Source: Pseudomonas sp. PSB18 (GTDB lineage Bacteria; Pseudomonadota; Gammaproteobacteria; Pseudomonadales; Pseudomonadaceae). From it: a stretch of 64,000 nucleotides of DNA. The stretch's first letter is position 1. The number at the start of each line of letters is the position of its first letter. A model generated the notes under the pieces. That model was not told the DNA's origin and made no database searches. It saw only the letters and a list, made by a program, of their open reading frames with translations. The translations under genes were made by a program, and so were the position numbers. Location of the stretch: contig NZ_NOIN01000007.1 in assembly GCF_014596565.1 (NCBI RefSeq), forward strand, positions 310,001 to 374,000, read 5' to 3'. Of this stretch, positions 17,145 through 26,483 are shown piece by piece.

Positions 17145-17234
17145 ATGTCCACCGCTTATCCCCTTGTGGATTGTCGCGCCGTTGAGCATGGCGCCCAACC
17201 GAACTGCGTGATCATTTTTCTGCCGCATAGTTGA
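17145..17234 (+). CDS. Short ORF downstream of mdeA (possible truncated gene)
   Basis: A 29-residue frame starting three bases after the mdeA stop, with an excellent AAGGAGG site six bases upstream of its ATG. It reads MSTAYPLVDCRAVEHGAQPN then CVIIFLPHS and stops. The start is of a kind seen in alpha/beta-hydrolase carboxylesterases (a short lead, then a hydrophobic strand before the oxyanion loop). It may therefore be a truncated gene once translationally coupled to mdeA, but the match is weak. Confidence 0.4.
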   Translation: MSTAYPLVDCRAVEHGAQPNCVIIFLPHS

Positions 17235-17511
17235 CCAAGGCACCGCACCCTGTGCACTATCGAGCAGTACCTCTTCGCAACGGATCAACCATGATTCTCA
17301 CCACTGACCACATGCACTCTGCCAAGGGCCTCCGCGCCCAGGCGTGCGCATGCGTGTCCGTTGCCAAGAAATCCAAGAAACAGCCGCTCATTTGACCGGG
17401 GCGCTGTCCCGTCAGATGAGCTGACAGGACAGATAGCGCCAGGCCTCCTCCCCGCTTGATTCCCATCCCCTCCTCTGACGTCGACTAATCGGTCTGCCTG
17501 AGGAGTAATGC
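17235..17511. other. Intergenic region with 11-base inverted repeat at 17405-17431
   Basis: No supported gene. The repeat TGTCCCGTCAG-ATGAG-CTGACAGGACA has one G.T mismatch in 11 pairs and lies about 80 bases ahead of the DapA-like gene. It may be an operator or a terminator of the mdeA transcript. Confidence 0.45.
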
Positions 17512-18387
17512 ATGTCTAATTTTCGCGGTATCTGGGTTGCACTGGCCACGCCCTTTCATTCGGGACACGTCGACTTCGACGCGCTCGAAGGTTTGGTGAA
17601 AGCGCTCCTTTCTGAAGGCGTAAGGGGGCTGGCCGTATGCGGCACCACTGGCGAAGCCGCAGCGATGAACAAGGATGAACAGCTCGAGGTACTGGATGCA
17701 GTTCTGCAGATCGCTCGACCTGACCAGGTGATCATGGGGCTGTCGGCCAACAACCTGCAGGAAGCCCTGGCATTCCAACAAAAGATCCAGAGCCGTGACA
17801 TCGCCGGCGTTCTGGTTCCAGCGCCCTACTACATTCGGCCTTCGCAACAAGGCATCGAGTCATTCTTCCAAACAGTCGCTGATGCCTCATCTGTCCCGGT
17901 AGTCCTTTACGACATCCCCTACCGAACAGGCGTGAGGATCGAACGAGAGACGCTGAGAAGGATTGTGCGTCACCCCAAAATCGCAGCGGTCAAGGACTGC
18001 GGTGGTGATGTCGAAACCACCATGGCCCTGATCGAGGACGGCAATGCAGAGATTCTGACCGGCGAGGACATCCAGATCTTCACAAACCTCGCCCTGGGCG
18101 GAGCCGGCGCCATTTCAGCCTCGGCACACATTCGTCCAAATCTGTATGTCCAGATGATGCAGGAGATGGACAGAGGCGATGTCATATGCGCCCGGATTAC
18201 ATTTTACCGCCTCCTGCCTTGGATAAAGATGGCGTTCGCTGAGCCCAACCCGGCTGTCATCAAAGCAGCTCTGAGTATCAACGGCCTGATCAGCAACGAG
18301 CTTCGTGAGCCCATGCAAACTTGCTCCTCAACAACGATGGAGCGACTCAGATCTGTGCTTTCAGGTTTGACTTGTCAGAGCGCATAG
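17512..18387 (+). CDS. DapA-family lyase/synthase (dihydrodipicolinate-synthase-like)
   Basis: A 291-residue TIM-barrel class I aldolase of the DHDPS / N-acetylneuraminate lyase family. The Schiff-base lysine is Lys161 (KIAAVKDCGG), the catalytic tyrosine Tyr133 (LYDIPYRTG), and the substrate carboxylate loop GTTGEA is at 44-49. Solitary paralogues like this often act in catabolism (for example of hydroxyproline or sugar acids) rather than lysine synthesis. No lysine genes are nearby. An AGGAG site precedes the start. The actual aldehyde/keto acid pair is unknown. Confidence 0.88.
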   Translation: MSNFRGIWVALATPFHSGHVDFDALEGLVKALLSEGVRGLAVCGTTGEAAAMNKDEQLEVLDAVLQIARPDQVIMGLSANNLQEALAFQQKIQSRDIAGVLVPAPYYIRPSQQGIESFFQTVADASSVPVVLYDIPYRTGVRIERETLRRIVRHPKIAAVKDCGGDVETTMALIEDGNAEILTGEDIQIFTNLALGGAGAISASAHIRPNLYVQMMQEMDRGDVICARITFYRLLPWIKMAFAEPNPAVIKAALSINGLISNELREPMQTCSSTTMERLRSVLSGLTCQSA

Positions 18388-18405
18388 GTCGGGCGGCGAT
18401 CTCAT

Positions 18406-18439
18406 GGGTGTGGTGCTACGCCCAAGAATCACCACACCC
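18406..18439 (+). terminator. Hairpin after the DapA-like gene
   Basis: Perfect ten-base arms GGGTGTGGTG / CACCACACCC around a 14-base loop, beginning 18 bases after the stop codon. No T-run follows. Confidence 0.5.
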
Positions 18440-18649
18440 TAAGCGTCGTTTCGAGGAGATCTTCGTAATCGGGCAGACGAAGTTTCTATCGCATAAGTGA
18501 CAGCCGGCGTAATCAGGCAAGGCGGGGTCGCCGTTCCTTTACCTTGGATCACACAGAGCACGGTGTCGTTATGCCTTCATTGGGTGTGCAACACCTGGCT
18601 CTGCCCTTTCGATCAGAAACCCGATCCAGGTGATTAGGAATAATGGAAT
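18440..18649. other. Non-coding stretch
   Basis: No gene seen. It contains the putative leader of the collapsed chemoreceptor gene. Confidence 0.35.
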
Positions 18650-18911
18650 ATGCAAAGCTGGAAGATCAGGACCCATCTCCTATTGCTCAATGAGCAGCGC
18701 CGCCCTGCAAAGCGAGAAAGCCTCGTCCATGGCCGCCACGGTAGAGCAGCTTTCCGTGAGCATCACCCATATTGCCGACAACGCAAAACAGGCCCAGAGC
18801 ACCGCGCAGAAAGCGGGACAAATCACCAATGACGGCATGGCGGTGATGCAAGAGTCCATCCAGGAGATGGGGCACATTGCCAATCTGGTTGCGCAAAGCT
18901 CATCCGATATC
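18650..18911 (+). pseudogene. Collapsed methyl-accepting chemotaxis protein gene
   Basis: Two chemoreceptor pieces are joined. A start-like piece at 18650 (MQSWKIRTHLLLL, typical of the first cytoplasmic residues and membrane helix) runs into a different frame that reads ALQSEKASSMAATVEQLSVS and on to GHIANLVAQSSSDI. That second part is the methylation-helix region of the signalling domain. The periplasmic sensor, HAMP and the hairpin tip are gone, and the signalling frame runs into unrelated sequence after 18911. The simplest reading is an internal deletion with a frameshift followed by loss of the 3' end. Confidence 0.75.
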
Positions 18912-19255
18912 GATCGGCCCACCAATCTGCCCTGCCGTGCAATGTCCTTATTTGACGAACCTAAGGCACCCGAACCTAGCGCCCGCCAGTAAGATAGACC
19001 GGCCAGACTTTTGATTGACGTACATCCATTTCTCCCTGAATCCATTGGGCGCCCTAGCCGTTTCAAAGACTTGGGACCGCCGAAAACGGTCTGATGGTAA
19101 CGGATTCAGTGCGATTCCAACCAGTATTCAGGGACTACGTTTGGACAAGATCGGAGATCAAAACACGAAAACAAAAAAGGGAGTAATGGATGAGGTCAAA
19201 ATTGATTATCGGAATCCCCAGCATTTCTGCATATTCCTTTTCCAAGCCCCCACTC
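18912..19255. other. Non-coding stretch
   Basis: Follows the chemoreceptor remnant. I find no gene or RNA; short frames here lack ribosome sites and recognisable content. Confidence 0.4.
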
Positions 19256-21847
19256 CTACGACTTTACCCCGCTCAACGTTCGGTACTGGCGAAAAGACTC
19301 GCGCACAGTCTCGAGCAACTCTGCTTCATGCCAGGGTTTAGTCAGAAAACGGTAGATCTCACCGCGGTTGATTGCCTCGGTCACGTTATCGACGGCGGCG
19401 GAGCCTGACAGGACCATTCGAACGGTATGGGGGTGCATGGTTCGAATACGAGCGAGTAACTCCGTGCCATTCATGCCCGGCATGTGTTGGTCAACGATGA
19501 TGACGCCAACCTGATGTTCAGCCAGAAGCTTGAGGGCTTCCTGGGCACTCGTTGCAGTGAGGATAAGGTAGTTCTCGTGGCGCAGCAGGCGCTTGAGCGA
19601 GGACAAAACGCCCAGGTCGTCGTCCACCAGCAACAACGTCGATGATGTTTCATTTTCAAGTACGACATGCAGTGGCTGGTAGGAAGAGAGAAAGCGTTCC
19701 GTGTCTTCGACGGGCATGGGATGGCTGATCAGGTAACCCTGGATCAGATCGCAGTGCATAGATCGCAGGTACCGCGCTTGACCGGGATGTTCGACGCCTT
19801 CGGCCACCACTTCAAGGCCGAGACTGTGCCCCAGCGCGATAATGGCCTTGACGATAGAGGCATTGCCCGCGTTAGTCGTCATATCGCGGACAAAGGAGAG
19901 ATCGATCTTGAGCCTGTGCACTTCCAGTTGCTGCAGATATCCCAGCGAGGAGTAACCCGTTCCGAAATCATCAATCGACAGTCGAACACCCAGCGCCTTG
20001 AGTTCGCTCAGGGACTTGAATGACTGATCGCGGTCCACCATTACATAACTTTCGGTGATTTCCAGTTCAAGCTGACTGGGCTCGATGCCGGTTTGCGCCA
20101 GGGCGTTTTTGACCGACTTCACCAGATTCCCCGCGCTTAACTGAACAGCAGAGATGTTCACCGCTGTTTGACACGGCGCAATGCCTGCCTCTGACCAGTT
20201 TTTGATTTGGCGGCAGACCTCGTGCAACACCCAATCGCCGAGCTGTATAACCAGGCCACTTTCCTCTGCAAGGGGAATGAATTCGCCTGGAGAGATCATC
20301 CCGCGCTCGGGATGTTGCCAGCGGACCAGGGCCTCAAGACCGCCAATATTACCGGTATCCAGATCAACTTGGGGCTGGTAGTAAACCCGCAGCTCTCCTT
20401 GCTCAAGGGCATTGCGCAACTCTGCTTCGAGTTTTAAACGCCGCTTGGCGCGGTGGGTCATCTCTGGCGAGAAAAAGCACAGCACTCCCCGCCCCTGCTC
20501 TTTGGCTCGATGAAGTGCGGCGTCGACATTGCTCAGAAGGGTCTCGGAGTCAGTCCCATCGTCGGGATAGAGCGTAATTCCGATGCTGGCCCCCATGTAG
20601 ACATTCTGCTTGCCTAGTACGAATGGCTCTGCCAACGCATTGATGATGCGCTGGGACATCAGGTCCACTGGAACATCGACATGCTCCAGAATAATGTTGA
20701 ATTCATCCCCGGCAATGCGTGCAATGCTATCGTTTTCGGGCAGTAGGCTTCGCAACCTCTGTGCGACCTGGGTCAGCAGTTGATCACCCGACTTGTGGCC
20801 GAGGCTTTCGTTGATCGTCGCGAAGTTATCCAGGTCTATGTTGAGCAAGGAAAATTGGGACTGCTCACGCTCGGCCTGCAGAATCGCGTGATCCAGCAAT
20901 TCCGCGAACAGTACGCGGTTCGGCAAGCCGGTCAGAGGGTCGCGATGGGCAAGAATGCGATATTTGTCTTCAGTTAATTGCAGTAACGCACTGCGCTGCG
21001 CCACCAGATCCTCCAGGAAACGATGCAGCCTGGCCAACTCCAAATGGGTGCGAATACGCGCGCGCACTTCGTCGATATCGAAAGGTTTGGTGATGTAGTC
21101 GGCAGCGCCGATCTCGAAGCCTTTGACTTTCTCTGATGCAGCATTGATGACCGTGACAAAAATGATGGGGATTCGGCTGCCTGTCGGCGTTGCCTTGATG
21201 CGCCTGCAGACTTCATAGCCGTCCATGCTAGGCATTACGATATCAAGGAGGACAAGGTCTGGGGGCACGGTGCCCTGAACGGCGTCCAGCGCCTGGGCGC
21301 CAGTGCGTGCAACCATGATGCGGTAGTCATCCTTGAGCGCCTCGAGTAGCTCATGGATGTTTTCCGGGATGTCATCGACAACCAACAGCGAGGGGCGGTT
21401 GGCTGGGTCTGCCGGTCCGGCTATATCGAAACGGATGGGATTCTGGCGAAGGCGCCTGAGCTCAAGTTGATTGTGGATGCGCGCCTTGAGCAGATCAGGG
21501 CTGAACGGTTTGGTGATGTAATCGGCGACACCCATCGCCAGGCCTCGCGCCTCATCCATGGCATCAGCCAGGGCGGTCACAAAAATCACCGGGATATTCG
21601 TGGTGCACGGGTCAAGCTTGAGTGCGGAAAGAACGGAGTAACCGTCCATGTCCGGCATCTTGATGTCCAGCAGGATCAGGTCTGGCTGCGGTTGGCGGTT
21701 GGCCAGCTCAAGCGCCTTTTCACCGTTGGTAGCCGCACACAGAGAAAAATCGTCGCGCAGCATCCCCATCAAGGCATGCAGATTTTCGTGGATATCATCG
21801 ACGATCAGAATGCGGGCACGTTTGTTGTTAGGAGCAAGTTCGTTCAT
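19256..21847 (-). CDS. REC-REC-GGDEF-EAL-REC response regulator (c-di-GMP turnover)
   Basis: An 863-residue cytosolic signalling protein. REC1 spans about residues 12-128 (phospho-Asp61, DIKMPDMDGY) and REC2 about 152-270 (Asp202). The GGDEF domain spans about 300-455, with the variant tip AGDEF at 379-383. The EAL domain spans about 475-720 and keeps EALVRW (505-510) and the DDFGTGYSS loop. REC3 spans about 737-855 (Asp786, VDQHMPGMNG, FLTKPW). The retained EAL motifs suggest working phosphodiesterase activity. AGDEF is an accepted cyclase variant, so both activities are possible. It overlaps the upstream hybrid kinase gene by four bases, so it is the probable phosphorylation target. Confidence 0.93.
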   Translation of the reverse strand: MNELAPNNKRARILIVDDIHENLHALMGMLRDDFSLCAATNGEKALELANRQPQPDLILLDIKMPDMDGYSVLSALKLDPCTTNIPVIFVTALADAMDEARGLAMGVADYITKPFSPDLLKARIHNQLELRRLRQNPIRFDIAGPADPANRPSLLVVDDIPENIHELLEALKDDYRIMVARTGAQALDAVQGTVPPDLVLLDIVMPSMDGYEVCRRIKATPTGSRIPIIFVTVINAASEKVKGFEIGAADYITKPFDIDEVRARIRTHLELARLHRFLEDLVAQRSALLQLTEDKYRILAHRDPLTGLPNRVLFAELLDHAILQAEREQSQFSLLNIDLDNFATINESLGHKSGDQLLTQVAQRLRSLLPENDSIARIAGDEFNIILEHVDVPVDLMSQRIINALAEPFVLGKQNVYMGASIGITLYPDDGTDSETLLSNVDAALHRAKEQGRGVLCFFSPEMTHRAKRRLKLEAELRNALEQGELRVYYQPQVDLDTGNIGGLEALVRWQHPERGMISPGEFIPLAEESGLVIQLGDWVLHEVCRQIKNWSEAGIAPCQTAVNISAVQLSAGNLVKSVKNALAQTGIEPSQLELEITESYVMVDRDQSFKSLSELKALGVRLSIDDFGTGYSSLGYLQQLEVHRLKIDLSFVRDMTTNAGNASIVKAIIALGHSLGLEVVAEGVEHPGQARYLRSMHCDLIQGYLISHPMPVEDTERFLSSYQPLHVVLENETSSTLLLVDDDLGVLSSLKRLLRHENYLILTATSAQEALKLLAEHQVGVIIVDQHMPGMNGTELLARIRTMHPHTVRMVLSGSAAVDNVTEAINRGEIYRFLTKPWHEAELLETVRESFRQYRTLSGVKS

Positions 21848-24800
21848 GAAGACGTATCCGGGGCGACCCTATTCAGGTGCTGTAATCGAGTAAGTGCGGC
21901 GTCTATTTCGAAATCATCGATCAAGGCGGCAATAGCGGATATTTCTTGCTCGATCCGGGTTCCGCGCGTCCCCTTGAGCAACTGAGCGAGTATAGGTTCT
22001 GCCGCACCAAGGTCCGATTCCAGGGCCTGTACGAGCTGGTTCAGCAACGCGTCGAGCAATGACGGTGATAAGGGTGTTTCGACACTCGACTGGGACGGGT
22101 AATCAATCTCGGCAATCCCATCGATCTCACAGAGCACGAGCTGGAGGAGACCTTCAGCCTCCTCCAGGACGCGATCATCAGGGAAGCTGTTCTGCTTGAG
22201 TTGATCGTCGATGGTTTTAACGATGTCATACAGGCGCTGGGCCCCGATATTTCCGGTAACGCCCCTGAGTGAATGACAGAATGTCTCTGCACCTTGCTTG
22301 TCGCCACTTGCAACAAAGCCGCGGATCTTGAGGACCGCGTCAGCGTAATGCAGGCGAAACCGCCGCAGCTGTTTTCGATAGCCATCAGCCTTGCCGCCAA
22401 TACGGCGTAAACCGTCCTGAGCGTTGATATGGACCATTGTCTGCAGATCGGCAGGCAGGCTACTTGCCGGCGATTTCACCACATCGAGCACCGCAGGCTG
22501 ATCGCTACGCCGGCCGGGCGATTGTATCCACTTGCAGAGTACGGTCATCAGCCGATCGGGTGCAATTGGCTTGGTAATGTGGTCGTTCATTCCCGCATCG
22601 TGACTGGCCTGGGTATCTTGCGCCATCGCCAGCGCGGTCATGGCAATAATCGGTAGTGCACCAAAGCGTTCTCCGCCAGGCATATCAGCCAATGCCCGAA
22701 TACGCCTGGTTGACTCCAGGCCATCCATCACGGGCATCTGGATGTCCATCAACACCGCGTCATAATCATGACCTTGGACTTTGTCGAGCGCTTCCTGACC
22801 GTTCACGGCCTCATCCACGACCATGCCTTCGCAGTGCAACAACTCGGCGGCGAATTCCCGGTTTATATCGTTGTCCTCAACGACCAGTATGTGGCCCCCC
22901 GCCAACTGATTGTTATTCGGGGGCTGGAGCGTTGTAGGTCTGCCCTGAGCATCCATTCCGAGAACGCGGCCACGTCCAAGGACTGAAAGAATCGAGTCAA
23001 GCAGCACTGAAGGTGAGACTGGTTTGATCAAGAACCCGTCCACCCCGGCCTGCTCGGCCAGGCGCAAGACATCTTCGCGACCATAAGCGGTGATCATGAT
23101 GACCTTGGGAAGACGGGGCAAACGAATATCACGGTGAATGCGCTGGGTGGTTTCGTCGCCATTCATGCCGGGCATACGCCAGTCCATCAGGACCAGATCA
23201 TAGGGCTCAGCGGCTGAGGCCTGCAGTTCGGTGAGGGCGGCTGGGCCGCTGGCAACGGTGACAACTTCCAATTGGAAGAAACGCAACATCTCGGCCAGGA
23301 TTTCACGAGAGACCGCATTGTCATCCACCAGCAAGACGCGGATGCCCTTGAGCAACGGTCCGGTCTGCTCGACCAGTTGTCGTTGGTGTACCTGTGCTTG
23401 CCGCGCGACGGGCAACTGCACGGTGAAACTGATCGTGCTGCCTTTGCCTGATTGCGAGTCTTCAATCCAGATACGCCCTCCCATCAGTTCGGCCAGGCTC
23501 TTGCTGATGGCCAGCCCAAGGCCGGTTCCACCGAATCGCCGCGTCGTGGATGAGTCGCCTTGGGTAAATTTTTCAAAGAGATGACGCTGTGTTTCAGGGC
23601 TCATGCCAATGCCCGTGTCGCGCACGCTAATCTGCATATGCAGGATGTCGTCCCGAATGCCCAAGCTATGGAATGCTAACTCCACCTCGCCTTTTTCCGT
23701 GAATTTTATAGCGTTCCCGCACAAGTTGAGGAGGATCTGGCCCAGGCGCAATGGGTCGCCCAACAACCGCGTGGGAATGGTGGGGTCATGACGAATAAGA
23801 AACTCGATACCTTTTTCTTCGGCCTGGAAGGCGATGGCATCCGTCAATTGCTCCAATACGGAATCCAACCCGAACTCGATCTGTTCGAGTTTAAGTTTGC
23901 CCGCCTCAACTTTGGAAAAATCAAGAATGTCGTTGATCACACCCAGCAGTGAATGGGCGGCCGTTTGTACCTTGCCCAGTTGGCTACGCAAGGCCGGCGG
24001 CAGATCCTTTTTCAGGACCAGATAGAGCATGCCGAGAATGGCGTTCATGGGGGTGCGGATCTCGTGGCTCATGTTAGCCAGGAAATCGCTCTTGACCTGC
24101 GTCAGCCGCTCCGCTTCCTCCTTGGCAAGAAGCAGTTCTTCAGTTCGCTCGGCAACAATGCCCTCAAGATTGTGATTGAGCTGGTTAAGCGCTTGCAGCG
24201 AATCGTAGAGTCGACTGCGGCTCTCGTTAAAGGCGTTTACCAACTCTCCGAGCTCGTCGCGGTAGGGATACTGGATTTTCTCCACGGGCGCATTGTCCGG
24301 CCTGAAACGCCAGTTCTCTACAGCGTGGGAGACCCGGGTGACAGCATTGGACAGTCGATAACGAATGGCCCAGAGAATGATCAGCCAGAGTGCCGAGGTA
24401 ATGACGATCGAATTGAGCAGAATGAACAGGCAGGCGTACTTGGTCCGATCCCATAGCACACTGCGATCTGAATACATCTTGAGAACACCGATTACATTAT
24501 GCTCGCCCGCCTGCCCAGGCGACGTAAGCGGTAATTCGGCTTGGCGGAACCTGGCGGGGAAGAGCGTCCGCCCTTCCCTCCTCCCGCTTGGCACATGCCC
24601 GGAGACCGCCAGGACCTCACCCCCGGCAGAGACCACCTGGACGCCGCTGACGATAGCGTTCTGACGCACGGCTGTGACAATACTCATGAGCTCAGCCTTG
24701 TCCAGTTCCCATACGGCCTTGGTGAAGCTGGGGCTGATGGTTCTGCTCAGGGAGACCAGGTCATCCGTGATATCCCTGCTGACGCTGAAATATTGAATGC

Positions 24801-24909
24801 TCAACTGCGCCCCAGTCATACCCAGAGCAATCAAGAGGTACCACGGGAACATGGTGTAAAGCAGTCGCCTGAAAAGCGTCTGAGCGGCAAACATCCGTCC
24901 TACTTGCAT
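21844..24909 (-). CDS. Hybrid sensor histidine kinase with two receivers and Hpt
   Basis: A 1021-residue inner-membrane kinase. A first membrane helix (about 20-38) and a second (about 160-182) enclose a periplasmic sensor of some 120 residues. HAMP (about 183-237), a coiled linker, HisKA with His282 (SHEIRTPMNA) and HATPase (N box NAIKF, GTGLGLAI) follow. Next come REC1 (phospho-Asp576), REC2 (Asp722) and a C-terminal Hpt with His879 (FCHSLRG). This is the BarA/BvgS-type phosphorelay layout. Its ATG directly follows the stop of the periplasmic binding-protein gene (TAAATG), and its end overlaps the GGDEF/EAL gene, so sensing, relay and c-di-GMP output are encoded as one operon. Confidence 0.95.
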   Translation of the reverse strand: MQVGRMFAAQTLFRRLLYTMFPWYLLIALGMTGAQLSIQYFSVSRDITDDLVSLSRTISPSFTKAVWELDKAELMSIVTAVRQNAIVSGVQVVSAGGEVLAVSGHVPSGRREGRTLFPARFRQAELPLTSPGQAGEHNVIGVLKMYSDRSVLWDRTKYACLFILLNSIVITSALWLIILWAIRYRLSNAVTRVSHAVENWRFRPDNAPVEKIQYPYRDELGELVNAFNESRSRLYDSLQALNQLNHNLEGIVAERTEELLLAKEEAERLTQVKSDFLANMSHEIRTPMNAILGMLYLVLKKDLPPALRSQLGKVQTAAHSLLGVINDILDFSKVEAGKLKLEQIEFGLDSVLEQLTDAIAFQAEEKGIEFLIRHDPTIPTRLLGDPLRLGQILLNLCGNAIKFTEKGEVELAFHSLGIRDDILHMQISVRDTGIGMSPETQRHLFEKFTQGDSSTTRRFGGTGLGLAISKSLAELMGGRIWIEDSQSGKGSTISFTVQLPVARQAQVHQRQLVEQTGPLLKGIRVLLVDDNAVSREILAEMLRFFQLEVVTVASGPAALTELQASAAEPYDLVLMDWRMPGMNGDETTQRIHRDIRLPRLPKVIMITAYGREDVLRLAEQAGVDGFLIKPVSPSVLLDSILSVLGRGRVLGMDAQGRPTTLQPPNNNQLAGGHILVVEDNDINREFAAELLHCEGMVVDEAVNGQEALDKVQGHDYDAVLMDIQMPVMDGLESTRRIRALADMPGGERFGALPIIAMTALAMAQDTQASHDAGMNDHITKPIAPDRLMTVLCKWIQSPGRRSDQPAVLDVVKSPASSLPADLQTMVHINAQDGLRRIGGKADGYRKQLRRFRLHYADAVLKIRGFVASGDKQGAETFCHSLRGVTGNIGAQRLYDIVKTIDDQLKQNSFPDDRVLEEAEGLLQLVLCEIDGIAEIDYPSQSSVETPLSPSLLDALLNQLVQALESDLGAAEPILAQLLKGTRGTRIEQEISAIAALIDDFEIDAALTRLQHLNRVAPDTSS

Positions 24910-25812
24910 TTATTTCCACCACCAGAGGGTATCCGATTCAGGCGTCCCGGCAGGCAGGACGGGATTGGCAAGACGGATGACCCGCCGATGTTCCTTGGCA
25001 AGCGCGCTTATCTCCTTTGCATGGTAAGTTTCAAACAGTTTGCGGAAGGACCCGTCCGCCAACGATAGATTGAGTCCATGTTCGATGCGTCGGGCCAGCG
25101 CGGTGTCGCTCTTGTTGACCCAAAAGTACACCGGATAAGGGAAGAACAACGCCTTGCTGTTTTCAATGACGAGCTGAGGGTATTGGTCCTTGTGCTCCTC
25201 AAGCTCACGAGCCGCTTCATTCAATCCACGCGGGAAAGCGTCGAAGCGTTTAGCTGCAAGCATGCCAAAAAGATTTTCATAGTTGCTCGAAGTGACCACC
25301 GTAAAACCACTGGCTTGCATGATGGGTACATCGGCCCATTGACTATTAAGGCCGAATGTCAATTGCTCGCGAAACGCTTGTTCGTCCATCCGCGCGATGC
25401 GAGGTTGATCGGCAGCACGAATCAAGAGGAGGCGGTAACCGATAAGACCGCGCAAGATATCGATCTTGATCGGCAGCATAAGGGATTCGCGTTCGGTGTT
25501 GGTTCCCAGTGCGATGACATCGATCTGCCCCGTCTGAAGCAACTCCATGCCACGATTCTGACTGGCCTCCTGCTCATAGGGAATGAGATGGGTGCGGCCA
25601 TCGGTCGCCTGTGTATGCGAAAGCGCCAGCTCCAGGAGCTTCCAGCGATACTCATAGATGGGCCCGGAAGGGAAATAACGAAATGTCTTTTCCCGATCTT
25701 CAGCTTGCGCGGGACGAGCAAACAGATTCAGCGCAATGGCAACGAGAATTAAAAACTTTAGAAGAGATGCAAAGCGCGGCGCCGGGCTTCGCGTAACCGA
25801 TGGGATGTACAT
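24910..25812 (-). CDS. Periplasmic solute-binding-like protein, sensor partner of the hybrid kinase
   Basis: A 300-residue exported protein of the type 2 periplasmic-binding (transporter substrate-binding) family, with a signal peptide (about residues 17-38, ending ARPAQA). The lobes include FGLNSQWADVPIMQASGFTV and the C-terminal YFWVNKSDTALARRIEHGL segment. No ABC permease or ATPase is nearby, and the gene is first in an operon with the hybrid kinase. It probably hands a small ligand (for example an amino acid) to the kinase sensor domain rather than to a transporter. The ligand is unknown. Confidence 0.85.
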   Translation of the reverse strand: MYIPSVTRSPAPRFASLLKFLILVAIALNLFARPAQAEDREKTFRYFPSGPIYEYRWKLLELALSHTQATDGRTHLIPYEQEASQNRGMELLQTGQIDVIALGTNTERESLMLPIKIDILRGLIGYRLLLIRAADQPRIARMDEQAFREQLTFGLNSQWADVPIMQASGFTVVTSSNYENLFGMLAAKRFDAFPRGLNEAARELEEHKDQYPQLVIENSKALFFPYPVYFWVNKSDTALARRIEHGLNLSLADGSFRKLFETYHAKEISALAKEHRRVIRLANPVLPAGTPESDTLWWWK

Positions 25813-26054
25813 ACTCCGGGTTTCCTTTTCCGCAGCGAATTGGGCAGATACAGCGACGTCTGCGAATGTCCGGTAGTAAGTCTAACCGTCGATACGTCAA
25901 AAAATAGCAACGCGCGTGGCATTTTGCCAGTCCTGCCGTTTACGTACTTGGAGGCTTCATGTGTTCGACGAGGCACACCGCTACCGGCTGGTGGTGGTCG
26001 AGGACGAGCTCCAGGCCAATCAACTGGGTAGGGAAAGTCATGCGACAACACGCG
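25813..26054. promoter_or_regulatory. Upstream region of the signalling operon
   Basis: About 240 bases between the signalling operon start and the end of the HhH protein gene. It should carry the operon promoter. A plus-strand open segment (about 25962-26085, reading VFDEAHRYRLVVVEDEL) resembles coding sequence, but I cannot assign it and it runs into the neighbouring gene. Confidence 0.35.
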
Positions 26055-26483
26055 TCATTTGTCTCCTAGAGCAACTCCGCGCTTGAAGATCTCCAACGTC
26101 TTCGGCCCGATGCCGTTAAAGCTGAGTACCCATCGCTCAAACTCCGCAGCTTCCATTGAACCGCTCTGCAAAGCGTTCATCCGAGACTCCAGTCCGGTAT
26201 CCAGGCCTACACCCAGCTCGTGCAGTCGCCGCGCCGTGGATTCATCGTATCGTGCGTAGCCCGCTTGCCCGAGGAGCCTGACAAGATCTCGATGTGAGCA
26301 TCGGGCGAGCTTTGCAGGTGTATCCAGGCCATATCGGTCGACCAGGTTCCGATATGCCTCAACGGCGACAGAGGAACGAATCCTTTTACCGATCAGAAAA
26401 CTGGCGAGCAGCCACCGATACACTCCGTGGCTGCTCGGGTCGTCGATCTCGATACCCAGGTCGGCAGCGGAGATGGGAGTCAC
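26055..26483 (-). CDS. Small helix-hairpin-helix DNA-repair-like protein
   Basis: A 142-residue alpha-helical protein ending in a helix-hairpin-helix motif (FNGIGPKTLEIFKRG, about residues 121-135), like the DNA-binding end of HhH-GPD glycosylases. The catalytic Lys/Asp loop of endonuclease III or AlkA and the iron-sulfur cysteines are not present. It is therefore not an ordinary glycosylase; homologues are sometimes labelled DNA methylase without basis that I can see. It overlaps the DUF2188 gene by four bases, and both form an operon with the small acidic protein gene upstream. Confidence 0.7.
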   Translation of the reverse strand: MTPISAADLGIEIDDPSSHGVYRWLLASFLIGKRIRSSVAVEAYRNLVDRYGLDTPAKLARCSHRDLVRLLGQAGYARYDESTARRLHELGVGLDTGLESRMNALQSGSMEAAEFERWVLSFNGIGPKTLEIFKRGVALGDK

